From positions 17,249-49,427 of the forward strand of contig PBOG01000073.1 in NCBI GenBank assembly GCA_002724245.1: a DNA stretch of 32,179 nt. Direction: 5' to 3'. The notes under the pieces were generated by a model. That model had not been told where the DNA came from. It worked only from the letters and a program-made list of their open reading frames with translations, and made no database searches. The first letter of the stretch is position 1. Every line of letters starts with the position of its first letter. Below are positions 24,966 to 32,179 of this stretch, one piece after another. Made by a program: the position numbers and the translations under genes. The stretch is from Planctomycetaceae bacterium. GTDB taxonomy: Bacteria > Planctomycetota > Planctomycetia > Pirellulales > Pirellulaceae.

Positions 24966-25748
24966 TCAGTTCCGTTTGGCCGACGAGACTTTGTTCGAGA
25001 TAAAGCGTGTCAGGAAGCCGCCGAGTACGACGCCAACCAGCACCATGGCGATGAACGGGAATGAAGGAGTGGGTGCCGAGGTAATCTCTGAGAGATTTTG
25101 AATTGTCTCTAATCCGTGCTTCAAGTTGACTCCAAACAAAGCACATAGTGTTGCCATCGGAAAGAAGAATGCGGCCAGGAGGTTCAGTCGATGTGCAGCA
25201 ATGGCCATTTGTTCGCTGTTTTCCGCGTGCTCTTCTGTGCGTTTGGCAATCAGGAAATCGAGTGAGGTCTTTGCGTCGTTGCTTAACAGGTCGGCGGCGC
25301 GTTCGATTTGATAAGCGCGGTCTCGGAAATTGATCAGGTCACGATCATCGGGGCACATTTCACGGGCTTGTTGCAAGGCCTGGTGCATGTTTCTGGTTGA
25401 ACGTCGAATCGGCGCGAGGCCGTGGAGGACCGTGAAATAGTCCGTGGCGCTCTCTGCGGCCAGGTCTTGTTCTTCGAAGCGATTGATCAGTTCTTGGAAG
25501 GCATCCAGGTGCTGTTCGAGTGCCTGCGGTCCCCCTCCCAGTTTGCTCGAAGACCATGTGCCATTCGGTTGACGCCAGAAAAATTGACCGTCGCGTTCAC
25601 TTTCGTCTGGTGCTGGCGGGTCATGCAGAATCAACAACAGATGGTCGTCGCATTTCATCGCACGCTGTCGGCCGACCTGGTCGCCCAGGCGGTCGCGAAA
25701 TTCCGCAGGTACTTCCCAAACGGGTGGCAGAATCCCAGTTGATGCCAT
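24966..25748 (-). CDS. CorA-like divalent metal transporter-family protein
   Basis: A 260-residue protein with the plan of the CorA family: a cytoplasmic helical N-terminal domain and two membrane segments at the C-terminus (about 188-208 and 230-247), then a short basic tail. The residues before the first segment form a long helix (RDRAYQIERAADLLSND, KRTEEHAENSEQMAIAAHRLNLLAAFFFP), as in CorA. At the end of the first segment, where CorA carries the Gly-Met-Asn filter signature, this protein has GVN (FGVNLKHG at 205-212). The family is about 310-320 residues, so this is a shortened member. The ATG has GGAG upstream. A role in Mg2+, Zn2+ or Co2+ movement is likely by family, but the altered signature leaves ion choice open. 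The loop between the segments is polar and longer than usual. Confidence 0.8.
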   Translation of the reverse strand: MASTGILPPVWEVPAEFRDRLGDQVGRQRAMKCDDHLLLILHDPPAPDESERDGQFFWRQPNGTWSSSKLGGGPQALEQHLDAFQELINRFEEQDLAAESATDYFTVLHGLAPIRRSTRNMHQALQQAREMCPDDRDLINFRDRAYQIERAADLLSNDAKTSLDFLIAKRTEEHAENSEQMAIAAHRLNLLAAFFFPMATLCALFGVNLKHGLETIQNLSEITSAPTPSFPFIAMVLVGVVLGGFLTRFISNKVSSAKRN

Positions 25749-25766
25749 GCTAGATACTCCAAATAG

Positions 25767-26450
25767 TTGGTGAAGGTGAGCGAAACTCTCGTACCACAGT
25801 GTGAGTTGGGGTGCAACCTGCGAACCGTTGTCACTCTGCTCGATTGGCGTCTACGGTTCCAGCCGGCAGATGCCGAGCAATGTGACGCCTGCACAACGCC
25901 GTTGCTACTCGATTTGAACGGTCGACGCCAGCTCATCATTATGGGGGCGAATCAACTCGATGGATATGATCTGGCGACAGGAAAGCAGCTCTGGTGTCTG
26001 CCAGGATTGACCGGAGGGCGGACAGGGCCCTCACCAACCGCAGCTGGGGGCTGTTGTATGCGGTCCGTGGGTTGCGTGGCGCGCTCATCTGTGTTGCGGT
26101 GGGTGGCAGAGGGCAGAGTTGTCTGCAGACCGAATTGTCTGGCAGTATCGACAAAACACACCGGATACGTGCTGTCCGGTTGTTTACCGCGGGTTGTTGT
26201 TTACGGTGAGCGACGAGCGTATCGCGAATGCCTGGATGCCAGGACTGGAGAAGACTCGCCCAGCTCACTTGGTCGCTGACTTGATCTCAGCTGGATTTGG
26301 TAGACTGGCGTTCTCCTCTCTGACGGCGCCTGCAAGGTATTCGTCGCCGTTGCTCGCGTACGCTGCAAAAATGGACAACAAGACATCACGCGTTCACGTC
26401 GGATTGAATCCCGGTTCGTGTGCCAGACGGTACCTCGAGGTTGGTTCGCG
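25767..26450 (+). pseudogene. Decayed PQQ-type beta-propeller protein gene
   Basis: Fragments of one propeller protein appear in order but in different frames. First (about 25860-26051) comes DAEQ...TTPLLLDLNGRRQLIIMGAN and LDGYDLATGKQLW...GLTGGRT. Next, in another frame at 26045-26116, comes GLLYAVRGLRGALICVAVGGRG. The third frame, 26107-26235, gives LSADRIVWQYRQNTPDTCCP and VVYRGLLFTVSD. A return to the first frame gives CLDARTGE (26229-26252) and later LLSDGACKVFVAVARV (from 26310). These match successive blades of PQQ-binding-like propellers (about 400 residues in the intact family). At least three frame changes, an absent N-terminal half and no signal peptide show it is broken. The neighbouring genes have long intact frames, so sequencing error is the less likely explanation. 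It is divergent from the CorA-like gene. Confidence 0.72.
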
Positions 26451-26517
26451 AGTTTTTCAGGCGCCTTGTCGTCGTGATAAGCTTTTGTTTTCAGCCTCAG
26501 GGTGCGGAGAGACACGA

Positions 26518-27123
26518 ATGGGACGAATATTTCCTGGTTGGATTCTGGTTGCCCTCACAGGCTGTATTCCTGAGGACAACGTTGACAACGTGGTTGATCC
26601 AGAGGTAATCCCGAAAGGTCGACCCGCGGCACAATCACCCAGGGATAAACAGCGTCTGAGTGCTGTCAACCTGAATGAATCAAGTTGGAACATCGTTCGT
26701 TCCCCCAAGGCATCCCCTGAGCGTTACCGGCAAGCCCTCGATTGGGCGCGGCAGGCGTGTGAAATGAATCGCCGCAATGCCAATTTGCTCAATACGCTGG
26801 GAGTTGCCCAATATCGTATCGGGGACTACCAGGCTGCCGAAAAAACGCTCCAACAGGCAATGGCGCTGCGTCCAGATTCTGATGCCAATAAGGATTCCGC
26901 CTGGGACCGTGTATTCCTGGCAATGACATGGCAGCAGTTAGGGAAGATCCAGCAGGCTCAAAGAGTGCTGGAGCAAGTACGCGATTTGATCAGTCTTCAC
27001 CAGCTCGAACGCAATCGCGAATTGCAGGGCTTCATGCGTGAGGCCCAGCGACTCATCCCACTTCGCAGTCAGCGGAACTTGAATTCGGATGAGACTTCAC
27101 AGACAAGCAGTGGGCAGAAATAG
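26518..27123 (+). CDS. Small TPR lipoprotein
   Basis: A 201-residue predicted lipoprotein. From the ATG at 26518 (GGAGAG upstream) the N-terminus MGRIFPGWILVALTGC has the lipobox ALTGC with Cys16. Two or three tetratricopeptide-like helical pairs follow: RYRQALDWARQACEMNRRNA, LLNTLGVAQYRIGDYQAAEK and DRVFLAMTWQQLGKIQQAQR. The motif NTLGVAQYRIGDYQAAE closely resembles TPR units found near the C-terminus of large planctomycete Ser/Thr kinases and WD40 proteins, so this may be a free-standing scaffold derived from one. The reading frame is open further upstream through the pseudogene, which is coincidental; the signal peptide defines the true start. It ends four bases from the convergent DUF1592-family gene. 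Confidence 0.75.
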   Translation: MGRIFPGWILVALTGCIPEDNVDNVVDPEVIPKGRPAAQSPRDKQRLSAVNLNESSWNIVRSPKASPERYRQALDWARQACEMNRRNANLLNTLGVAQYRIGDYQAAEKTLQQAMALRPDSDANKDSAWDRVFLAMTWQQLGKIQQAQRVLEQVRDLISLHQLERNRELQGFMREAQRLIPLRSQRNLNSDETSQTSSGQK

Positions 27124-27127
27124 CAGG

Positions 27128-30100
27128 TCAACGATTTTCAACCTGCTCAGGGCGTGTTGCTTGTAGCCCGCGGTGGTAGCGAAATTGTCGGCTGCGAATC
27201 AGCGTTTCCACGGCGGACCAGATACGGTAATCGTTCGCGGCGAGCTGGTCGTGCATTTCGTCCATGAGCGGTTTATCGGATAGCTGTACGGATCGTCCTA
27301 GGGAAAATCCAATCAGTTTTTTGCAGAACTGGCGCACAAAATCATCACGTCGTTGGGTCAACAGATAGCGGCGCAGCCCGTCAAGGCCCGTGAATTCCGT
27401 TCCATCTGGCAACCGAACATGCGTATCGACCGATTTGCCAGTCAGGTCTTTTTCACGCAATCGGCCTATCGCGTCAAACGATTCGAGGGCAAAACCAAAC
27501 GGATCGATCCGTAGGTGGCAATGGGCACAGGTTGGATCACTAACGTGTCTCTCGGTGCTTTCTCGGACGGTCAGGCCGTTGCGATTGACGGCGTCAGGTA
27601 GTTCGGGAACGGTGGCCGGTGGATCCGGTAATTTTTCGCCCAGCAACGTTTCTACGATCCAATTACCCCGTAATACCGGGCTCGTTCGGGTTGCCCCGGA
27701 TTGTTTGGAGAGCACAGCGGCCATTGCAATCACTCCTCCACGAGAGTAACGGCGGATTCCGTTCCACTGCCGCCAGCCCTTGCCAGTGAATTCACGCCAG
27801 CCGTAATGTTTTGCCAGGGAGGCATTCACAAAGGTGTGGTCGCTGTCAAGAATTTCGAGTAGCGAACCGTTGCGCCGAAACAGATCTTGAAAAAACTGCA
27901 CCACTTCCTCGTACATATCCGCACGGAGATCGACAAACATGGGGTACTGTGCTTCGCTCTTGGCGTTGTAGCTGGAAAAGTCGTGTAAATCGAGCCACTG
28001 GCAGGCAAATTCGGTAGCCAGCCCGCGAACCCGGTGGTCTCGTAACATCCGGCGTGCTTGCCGAACGAGCTCTTCACTGGCTGGATCTTTCAGATTCTGG
28101 TGCTCATTCCATTCGTGATCTGTACCCAGACGATCCGCTGAGTTATTCAAGGGCGTGTCTGGTATCGAAGACCACAGGAAAAAACTCAGGCGAGATGCCA
28201 GTTCCCACGGTGTCAGCGGGGCATCCTGATTACCTTCTTGCGTTTGTTCGATCCGATAAAGGAAGTGTGGTGATATCAGAATACGTGATAGCACGATCCG
28301 CACTGCTGCTTCATGGGACACCGCGTCGGCGCGTAACGCTTCGTAAAACTTCCTGAGAGCTTTGCTTTCAGCCGTTTTGATGGGGCGCCGCCAGGCCTGT
28401 CGGGCGAACTTCAGTAGCGACTTCCAGTGATGAGGCTCGCTGTCCAGTAACCGTTGTTCAAAGGTTTCGGCCCGCTGGCGAATCGGCTCACGAAACGCCT
28501 CAAACTGGGCGGTCTGCTCTTTACTTACCTGGGTTGTGAATCCAAGAAACACGTCAAAGCTCTCGTGTTCACGCCGGGCATCCTTGCCGATGTAATGCAG
28601 TTCTTCCCATGTGCGATTGAGGCGTGTTCGCTCTTCCGGAGAGAGCATCAAGCGATCCAGCCATTCGTCTTCACGATAGTAAACACGCAGCGTAATCTGC
28701 CCTGGATTCAGTGGCGTAATGGCGTCAAAACACAAGCCGCGTGGGAACACTTCACGAAACTCCCGCTGCTGGCGGTCAAATTCCTGATAGCGTCGGCTGG
28801 CTGGTGCGCCGATCAGGGGTGGCAGACTGGTTGGCGCCAACGAAGGGGTATAGCGTTCGGCCGGGACAAACCGATCGGCGCTGAACCAGAGTGCGGGTGG
28901 AGCAGGCGTTCCGTTTGTTTCAGGCGGTGTTACCTGGTCGTCAGCTGAGACGACAGCAATCCTGTATTTGCGTCCTAACGCCGATTCAAATGCGGTGCGA
29001 CGACTGGTGTTGACTCCCGGAAACACAGCGACTTCGGCAATGTCTCCTTCAAAATCCTGGCCAAATTCTCGTAGTGCTCCGATGGCCGCTTTGGTGCCGG
29101 TGCCGTAGTCGAGACCTTTGCTTTTTCCGGCAGCGATGAGCTTTCCGTTGGCGTAGATTTTTTTGTCGTGAGGTGTATAGGTTGCGGTGATGATGTGAAA
29201 ACCGGGGCGCAGCCGTTCCGTAGAATAGAGTTGTCCATAAGACTCAGGCGTTCCCGCAGTGGTAAAAAAATAGACGGTTCCATTGTCCATTAATTGCAGT
29301 GAAACCCCTTTGCCCCAGTTGATCGGATTGTCGTAATTGTTATAGATCGACCGCGCGGGTCCGCCGTGGCCGCCGACATACTTGATAACTGCAGTGATGG
29401 TAAACGTGGCGAGCCGCAGTTGTGCGGAGTCTCCGAGCAGCATGTAGGCGTTCTTCGCAAAGTGGATAGCCGGTCGATTATGAATCGCATTGGCAATGAC
29501 CTGCGGTTTTCCGTGAAACTTGACGGCACGAGGATACGCGCTGTCCTCCCAGTGTGCTGTTCGTGCTTCAACACGAGCGTGGATGAGTTCAGAGTCAACG
29601 TTGTTTTCTGCCAACGTGGCATCAACGACGAAATCGTATCCTGCTACCTGGGCTGCGGGTAAATTCAGTTCGATACGAGAAGGTGCAGCCGTTTCGAGAT
29701 CGCATTGGTCTGCGCCCGTGTAGTTCAGTTTGGGGAGCACTTCGCGTAGCAAGATGGTCGGTTTGCCGGACTGCTCAAATCGTGGCTGCTGCCACCGCAC
29801 CCGTGTGGTTGTCTGCTGCTGGCCAGGTGTGCAGATCAGGAACAGTGTCGTATCGCCTTTCTGGTTTCGCATTTTCCAACGGATCGTTTGACGTGATAGT
29901 AGAGTAGGTCTGGCAGTTTGCCAGCGACCATACCAGCTGATTGTCAGCGGATCGATCGACCACATCTGATCTCTCCAGCGATTAACCCAACTGAGTAGTT
30001 CTCCATAATCAGAACACGTTGCCTGCTGCCACTTGAGACGCAATTGATCCATCAGATAGACCGCGTTGGGACCTTTGTTTGCGTCAGGTCGTCGCGGTTT

Positions 30101-31009
30101 GTTTTCCGCCGGCGAGGATACCGCAGGAACATTCAGGGTCGTCCATAATCGCTGCAAGTAACGGGGACTTAAACCGAGCTGTTTGGCGAAATCGTGAAGT
30201 GAACTTTGCTGGTCATTGGCCTTCTCACGCCAGCGCAACGTTGCTGCGAGATACGGTTCCAGGGCCAGCAGGCCCCCGGGGCTCGTATAGCGTTGGTAAA
30301 TCTGTTGGATTTTCTGGAAACGCTCTTGCTCCCAGTCACGGGCATGAGGTGACTGGGAAAAGTGAATGCGATCGGGTAGCAATACTGCGTGTGCGGAGAT
30401 CTTTCGCATTGCCGCAGCATATTTATCGAACAAGGCCGGCGACATGACCATGGCTTCCCCAGCGTTCGTGAAACCTTCCCCGGCGGCATTGTCAGCAGGA
30501 AACTGGCGGGTTGGTTGCAGATCGAAACCCGTCAGGTCCCGTAATGTGTTTTCCAACTCGGCGCGACTCAAACGTCGCATTACTACTGGACCCGGGTCAC
30601 CCGCATTGGCATGGGCTTCGGCATTGAGATAGTGTTGGATCCAGGATCGGAGCGACTTGGCTTCGTGCGACGAGAGCTGGTCACTTTTCGGTGGTGGCAT
30701 CTGCTTGTTGTCGAGCATGAAAAGTACATCTTGCCAGAGTCGCGGATTGCGGCGCACATCGCTGATCCTTTTGATCTTCTCAATGTTGACATCTCCTTTC
30801 GGTTGGTCGCCTGCGTGACAGTCCACGCAATAACGCCGAAGCAATGGGAGGATTGATGTTTCAAGTTGCTGTTGTAACGCTGGGAAAGAATGTGGTTGTT
30901 TCCCGGCTGCTTCCTGGAATAGTGTGAGTAGGACAGCAAGCACAAAGACGGCAGGGAGTCGTAGCAACCTGGTCCGGCTCAACGGTGTGCCAAGCGGGTT
31001 GATATGCAT
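27128..31009 (-). CDS. Giant secreted cytochrome c/DUF1592-family protein with LamG-like insert
   Basis: A 1293-residue exported protein, taking the ATG at 31009; an upstream TTG at 31057 is possible. After a signal peptide (LLRLPAVFVLAVLLTLFQEAAG) comes a cytochrome c domain with CVDCH near 61-65 and distal MPP. DUF1587 is near 144-210 (MRRLSRAELENTLRDLTGF). A LamG/concanavalin-like segment is near 495-680 (FTITAVIKYVGG, GFHIITATYTP, GDIAEVAVFPG). DUF1595 lies near 865-915 (RQAWRRPIKTAESKALRKF), DUF1592 from about 930 (LTPWELASRLSFFLWSSIPD) and DUF1588 near 1090-1190 (VLSKQSGATRTSPVLRG), with a second CXXCH, CAHCHLRIDPFGFALE. DUF1585 is at the C-terminus (KKLIGFSLGRSVQLSDKPL). The family is usually followed by a DUF1552 gene; here the downstream gene is a convergent TPR lipoprotein. 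Role unknown, probably periplasmic or envelope-associated. Confidence 0.92.
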   Translation of the reverse strand: MHINPLGTPLSRTRLLRLPAVFVLAVLLTLFQEAAGKQPHSFPALQQQLETSILPLLRRYCVDCHAGDQPKGDVNIEKIKRISDVRRNPRLWQDVLFMLDNKQMPPPKSDQLSSHEAKSLRSWIQHYLNAEAHANAGDPGPVVMRRLSRAELENTLRDLTGFDLQPTRQFPADNAAGEGFTNAGEAMVMSPALFDKYAAAMRKISAHAVLLPDRIHFSQSPHARDWEQERFQKIQQIYQRYTSPGGLLALEPYLAATLRWREKANDQQSSLHDFAKQLGLSPRYLQRLWTTLNVPAVSSPAENKPRRPDANKGPNAVYLMDQLRLKWQQATCSDYGELLSWVNRWRDQMWSIDPLTISWYGRWQTARPTLLSRQTIRWKMRNQKGDTTLFLICTPGQQQTTTRVRWQQPRFEQSGKPTILLREVLPKLNYTGADQCDLETAAPSRIELNLPAAQVAGYDFVVDATLAENNVDSELIHARVEARTAHWEDSAYPRAVKFHGKPQVIANAIHNRPAIHFAKNAYMLLGDSAQLRLATFTITAVIKYVGGHGGPARSIYNNYDNPINWGKGVSLQLMDNGTVYFFTTAGTPESYGQLYSTERLRPGFHIITATYTPHDKKIYANGKLIAAGKSKGLDYGTGTKAAIGALREFGQDFEGDIAEVAVFPGVNTSRRTAFESALGRKYRIAVVSADDQVTPPETNGTPAPPALWFSADRFVPAERYTPSLAPTSLPPLIGAPASRRYQEFDRQQREFREVFPRGLCFDAITPLNPGQITLRVYYREDEWLDRLMLSPEERTRLNRTWEELHYIGKDARREHESFDVFLGFTTQVSKEQTAQFEAFREPIRQRAETFEQRLLDSEPHHWKSLLKFARQAWRRPIKTAESKALRKFYEALRADAVSHEAAVRIVLSRILISPHFLYRIEQTQEGNQDAPLTPWELASRLSFFLWSSIPDTPLNNSADRLGTDHEWNEHQNLKDPASEELVRQARRMLRDHRVRGLATEFACQWLDLHDFSSYNAKSEAQYPMFVDLRADMYEEVVQFFQDLFRRNGSLLEILDSDHTFVNASLAKHYGWREFTGKGWRQWNGIRRYSRGGVIAMAAVLSKQSGATRTSPVLRGNWIVETLLGEKLPDPPATVPELPDAVNRNGLTVRESTERHVSDPTCAHCHLRIDPFGFALESFDAIGRLREKDLTGKSVDTHVRLPDGTEFTGLDGLRRYLLTQRRDDFVRQFCKKLIGFSLGRSVQLSDKPLMDEMHDQLAANDYRIWSAVETLIRSRQFRYHRGLQATRPEQVENR

Positions 31010-31615
31010 GAAGGCTGGAAACAATGAGCACCTCGGTTTGGCGAGTAAATAAGGCAAGAGCTACACATGTCAACATACATTGAATGCTTGCGCGAAACGA
31101 ACCCAGGAAGGTAGCAGGTTCGTTCGGGCCGAGGTGACCGAGTGGACAATGTTGCTAGCAACCGTCTCGATTGACCAATGTGTCAGGGGTTCTAGCACGT
31201 ATCTGTTGGGAATCCACTGCCGTTGCACCAAAGCTGATATTGTGCCGGCAGGTGGATAATCATTGAACGCCGGTCCGAGCGTTTTGGCATCGCACTGTGA
31301 GGGCATCTCTACCAGGCAGGTGTTTGTGTCTTGCGAGTCAGAGACGGTTGTTGATTGGCTGCTAGTTGTGCACGGTTTGCCAAGGGTAGTGAACGCACAT
31401 GGTCGCTTGTTGCCTTACGGTCCAGCGCTGTCGTGTACGTGTGGCTAAGCACCGGTAGGTCGGGCGTACGTGTCGCGGAATACCTGTTTGCCGCGTGTTC
31501 GAGGTGACTGGAAATTGGCTTCCCATATTGTTTATTTATCCCAGGTTAACTTCAGTGGGCCGCTGGTTGGGATTTTGCCTTGGAGATATGGCAATTTTGA
31601 GTTGAGCCGGGATCG
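31010..31615. other. Gene-free stretch
   Basis: About 600 bases upstream of the giant DUF1592-family gene with no coding frame that resembles a protein, no tRNA-like structure and no repeat that I can see. It should contain the promoter of that gene. The stretch just before 31616 is locally AT-rich (around 31520-31545), which could hold a promoter for the small plus-strand frame that follows. Confidence 0.5.
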
Positions 31616-31729
31616 ATGTTGATTGGTGGAATCGCCGCAATCGGCATGGCCTGGGGTTCCGTGCGAAGACGCAGACGACGTCAGGGAGCAGGCGAATCGG
31701 CAGAAGAGTTGGCCGAGCCGATTGTTTGA
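31616..31729 (+). CDS. Possible 37-residue single-pass membrane peptide
   Basis: A short plus-strand frame with ATG at 31616 and TGA at 31727-31729. It encodes a glycine/alanine-rich hydrophobic stretch (MLIGGIAAIGMAWGSV), a run of six arginines and an acidic tail (ESAEELAEPIV). This is the layout of a small single-span membrane peptide with a positive-inside stop, and it also resembles a C-terminal sorting tail (PEP-CTERM-like, hydrophobic segment plus Arg cluster). An in-frame TGA lies shortly upstream, so if it is a tail its parent gene is broken. A perfect intrinsic terminator starts 48 bases downstream on the same strand, which supports a transcribed unit. There is no family match and the ribosome-binding site is weak. 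Confidence 0.35.
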   Translation: MLIGGIAAIGMAWGSVRRRRRRQGAGESAEELAEPIV

Positions 31730-31769
31730 GTTGGCCGCCCGGCCTTGCCTGCTGGTTTTCAATTGATGT

Positions 31770-32080
31770 TCAGTCGCGGACGACCCCAGCGGTCGTCCGT
31801 TTTTTCTGCGCGGGCCAATGATAGAAGATGCAGACCTTGCGTCTGGTCAGGATCGCATGAGTCACTTGTGCGCCAGTCCCAGGGGAAGCGGTCACTGTCT
31901 CAGTGCGGCCTGCCTGCTGGTAAGTCAATTCATCATGGTCGACCCCTAATTGATGCAGCCAGGTGACGTGCAGCTCCGACACACTCACTCGATTGTCTAC
32001 GGCCTTATAGCCTGCTTCGTCTGTCGCGCCGTGGCCGTACCCCCTCCTTTGAAGCCACCCTTTGCCAAGAACAGTGGGCA
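31770..32080 (-). pseudogene. Truncated, frameshifted DUF1501 remnant
   Basis: On the minus strand the C-terminal part of a DUF1501 protein is recognisable. KGGFKGG (32051-32069) is in one frame, then GYGHGATDEAGYKAVDNRVSV and SELHVTWLHQLGVDHDELTY in another (about 32040 down to 31920). The frame change falls at a run of five G residues near 32040-32047. The typical DUF1501 end (GRDFRLTDV) is replaced by unrelated sequence, and the plus-strand terminator overlaps this tail. Everything N-terminal to the glycine-rich motif is missing, because an unrelated coding end begins at 32087. No DUF1549/DUF1553 partner is visible. Confidence 0.75.
31777..31805 (+). terminator. Strong intrinsic terminator, plus strand
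   Basis: A perfect nine-base-pair GC-rich stem (cggacgacc / ggtcgtccg) with a five-base loop (ccagc), followed immediately by six T residues. It reads in the plus direction, 48 bases after the possible 37-codon gene, and is the clearest terminator in the window. Confidence 0.85.
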
Positions 32081-32086
32081 GGGAAC

Positions 32087-32179
32087 TCAGTCCTGGAAAG
32101 CTTCCGTTGTCAACTGAAACTCTCCTGCCACGGTACCGCCGATTTTGTTGTCGAACTGTTTGATGTCAAAAGTGCCGGT
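32087..32179 (-). CDS. C-terminal 30 codons of an unidentified protein, cut by window edge
   Basis: An open minus-strand frame enters from the window edge and stops at a TGA at 32087-32089. It encodes TGTFDIKQFDNKIGGTVAGE and then FQLTTEAFQD. The alternation of polar and hydrophobic residues suggests beta strands at the end of a secreted or envelope protein. The family cannot be identified from 30 residues. It lies directly upstream of the DUF1501 remnant on the same strand. Confidence 0.4.
   Translation of the reverse strand, partial: TGTFDIKQFDNKIGGTVAGEFQLTTEAFQD

Noticed and set aside
26119-26517. Continuous reading frame joining propeller sequence to the TPR lipoprotein as one 334-residue protein
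   Set aside because: The lipoprotein signal peptide and ribosome-binding site at 26518 define an independent start. The upstream part is one of several frames of a broken propeller gene.
31058-31530. Possible tRNA or other structured RNA in the gene-free stretch
   Set aside because: No acceptor/T-arm pattern such as GGTTCGAATCC or a cloverleaf-compatible pairing was found.
1-32179. CRISPR array, insertion sequence or prophage
   Set aside because: No regularly spaced repeats, transposase or integrase motifs, or phage structural genes were seen; the repeats present are only two-copy short tandem duplications.

Overview
The window looks like a chromosomal segment from a member of the Planctomycetota (a relative such as Verrucomicrobiota is possible). 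The main evidence is a set of proteins built from families largely confined to those bacteria: planctomycete-type cytochrome c (PSCyt1), DUF1549 (PSCyt2), DUF1553 (PSD1), DUF1501 and DUF1592/DUF1588/DUF1587/DUF1585. Twin-arginine and Sec signal peptides recur. Genes are large and loosely packed, base composition looks even, and strong Shine-Dalgarno sites are patchy.

Layout. 1-878: methyltransferase whose true start probably lies just outside the window. 1081-2325 (minus): exported sulfite-oxidase-like molybdoenzyme. 2552-3661: sialidase-like BNR protein. 3981-8484: first cytochrome/DUF1549/DUF1553 plus DUF1501 pair. 8627-9793 (minus): multi-pass acyltransferase of the HGSNAT/NagX type. 10222-11622 (minus): exported arginine-deiminase-like enzyme. 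11959-14956: second pair, a short type lacking the N-terminal cytochrome. 15092-19678 (minus): third pair. 20085-24908: fourth pair, divergent from the third. 24966-25748 (minus): CorA-like membrane protein. 25767-26450: decayed PQQ-type beta-propeller gene. 26518-27123: small TPR lipoprotein. 27128-31009 (minus): giant cytochrome/DUF1592-family protein with a LamG-like insert. 31010-32179: gene-poor, decayed end holding a possible 37-residue membrane peptide with a strong terminator, a broken DUF1501 remnant and the last 30 codons of an unidentified gene.

How it fits together. The core is four two-gene units in the same order: a secreted protein with one or two CXXCH heme-type motifs, then a Tat-exported protein of the alkaline phosphatase/sulfatase-like superfamily (DUF1501). 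Three of the four large partners, and the DUF1592 protein, carry LamG-like or jelly-roll modules that commonly bind carbohydrate or ligand. Together with the sialidase-like protein and the HGSNAT-like acyltransferase, this suggests periplasmic or surface processing of complex glycans linked to redox chemistry. That is inference: the biochemical role of DUF1501/DUF1549/DUF1553 proteins is not established. No CRISPR array, tRNA, rRNA, integrase or intact insertion sequence was recognised.
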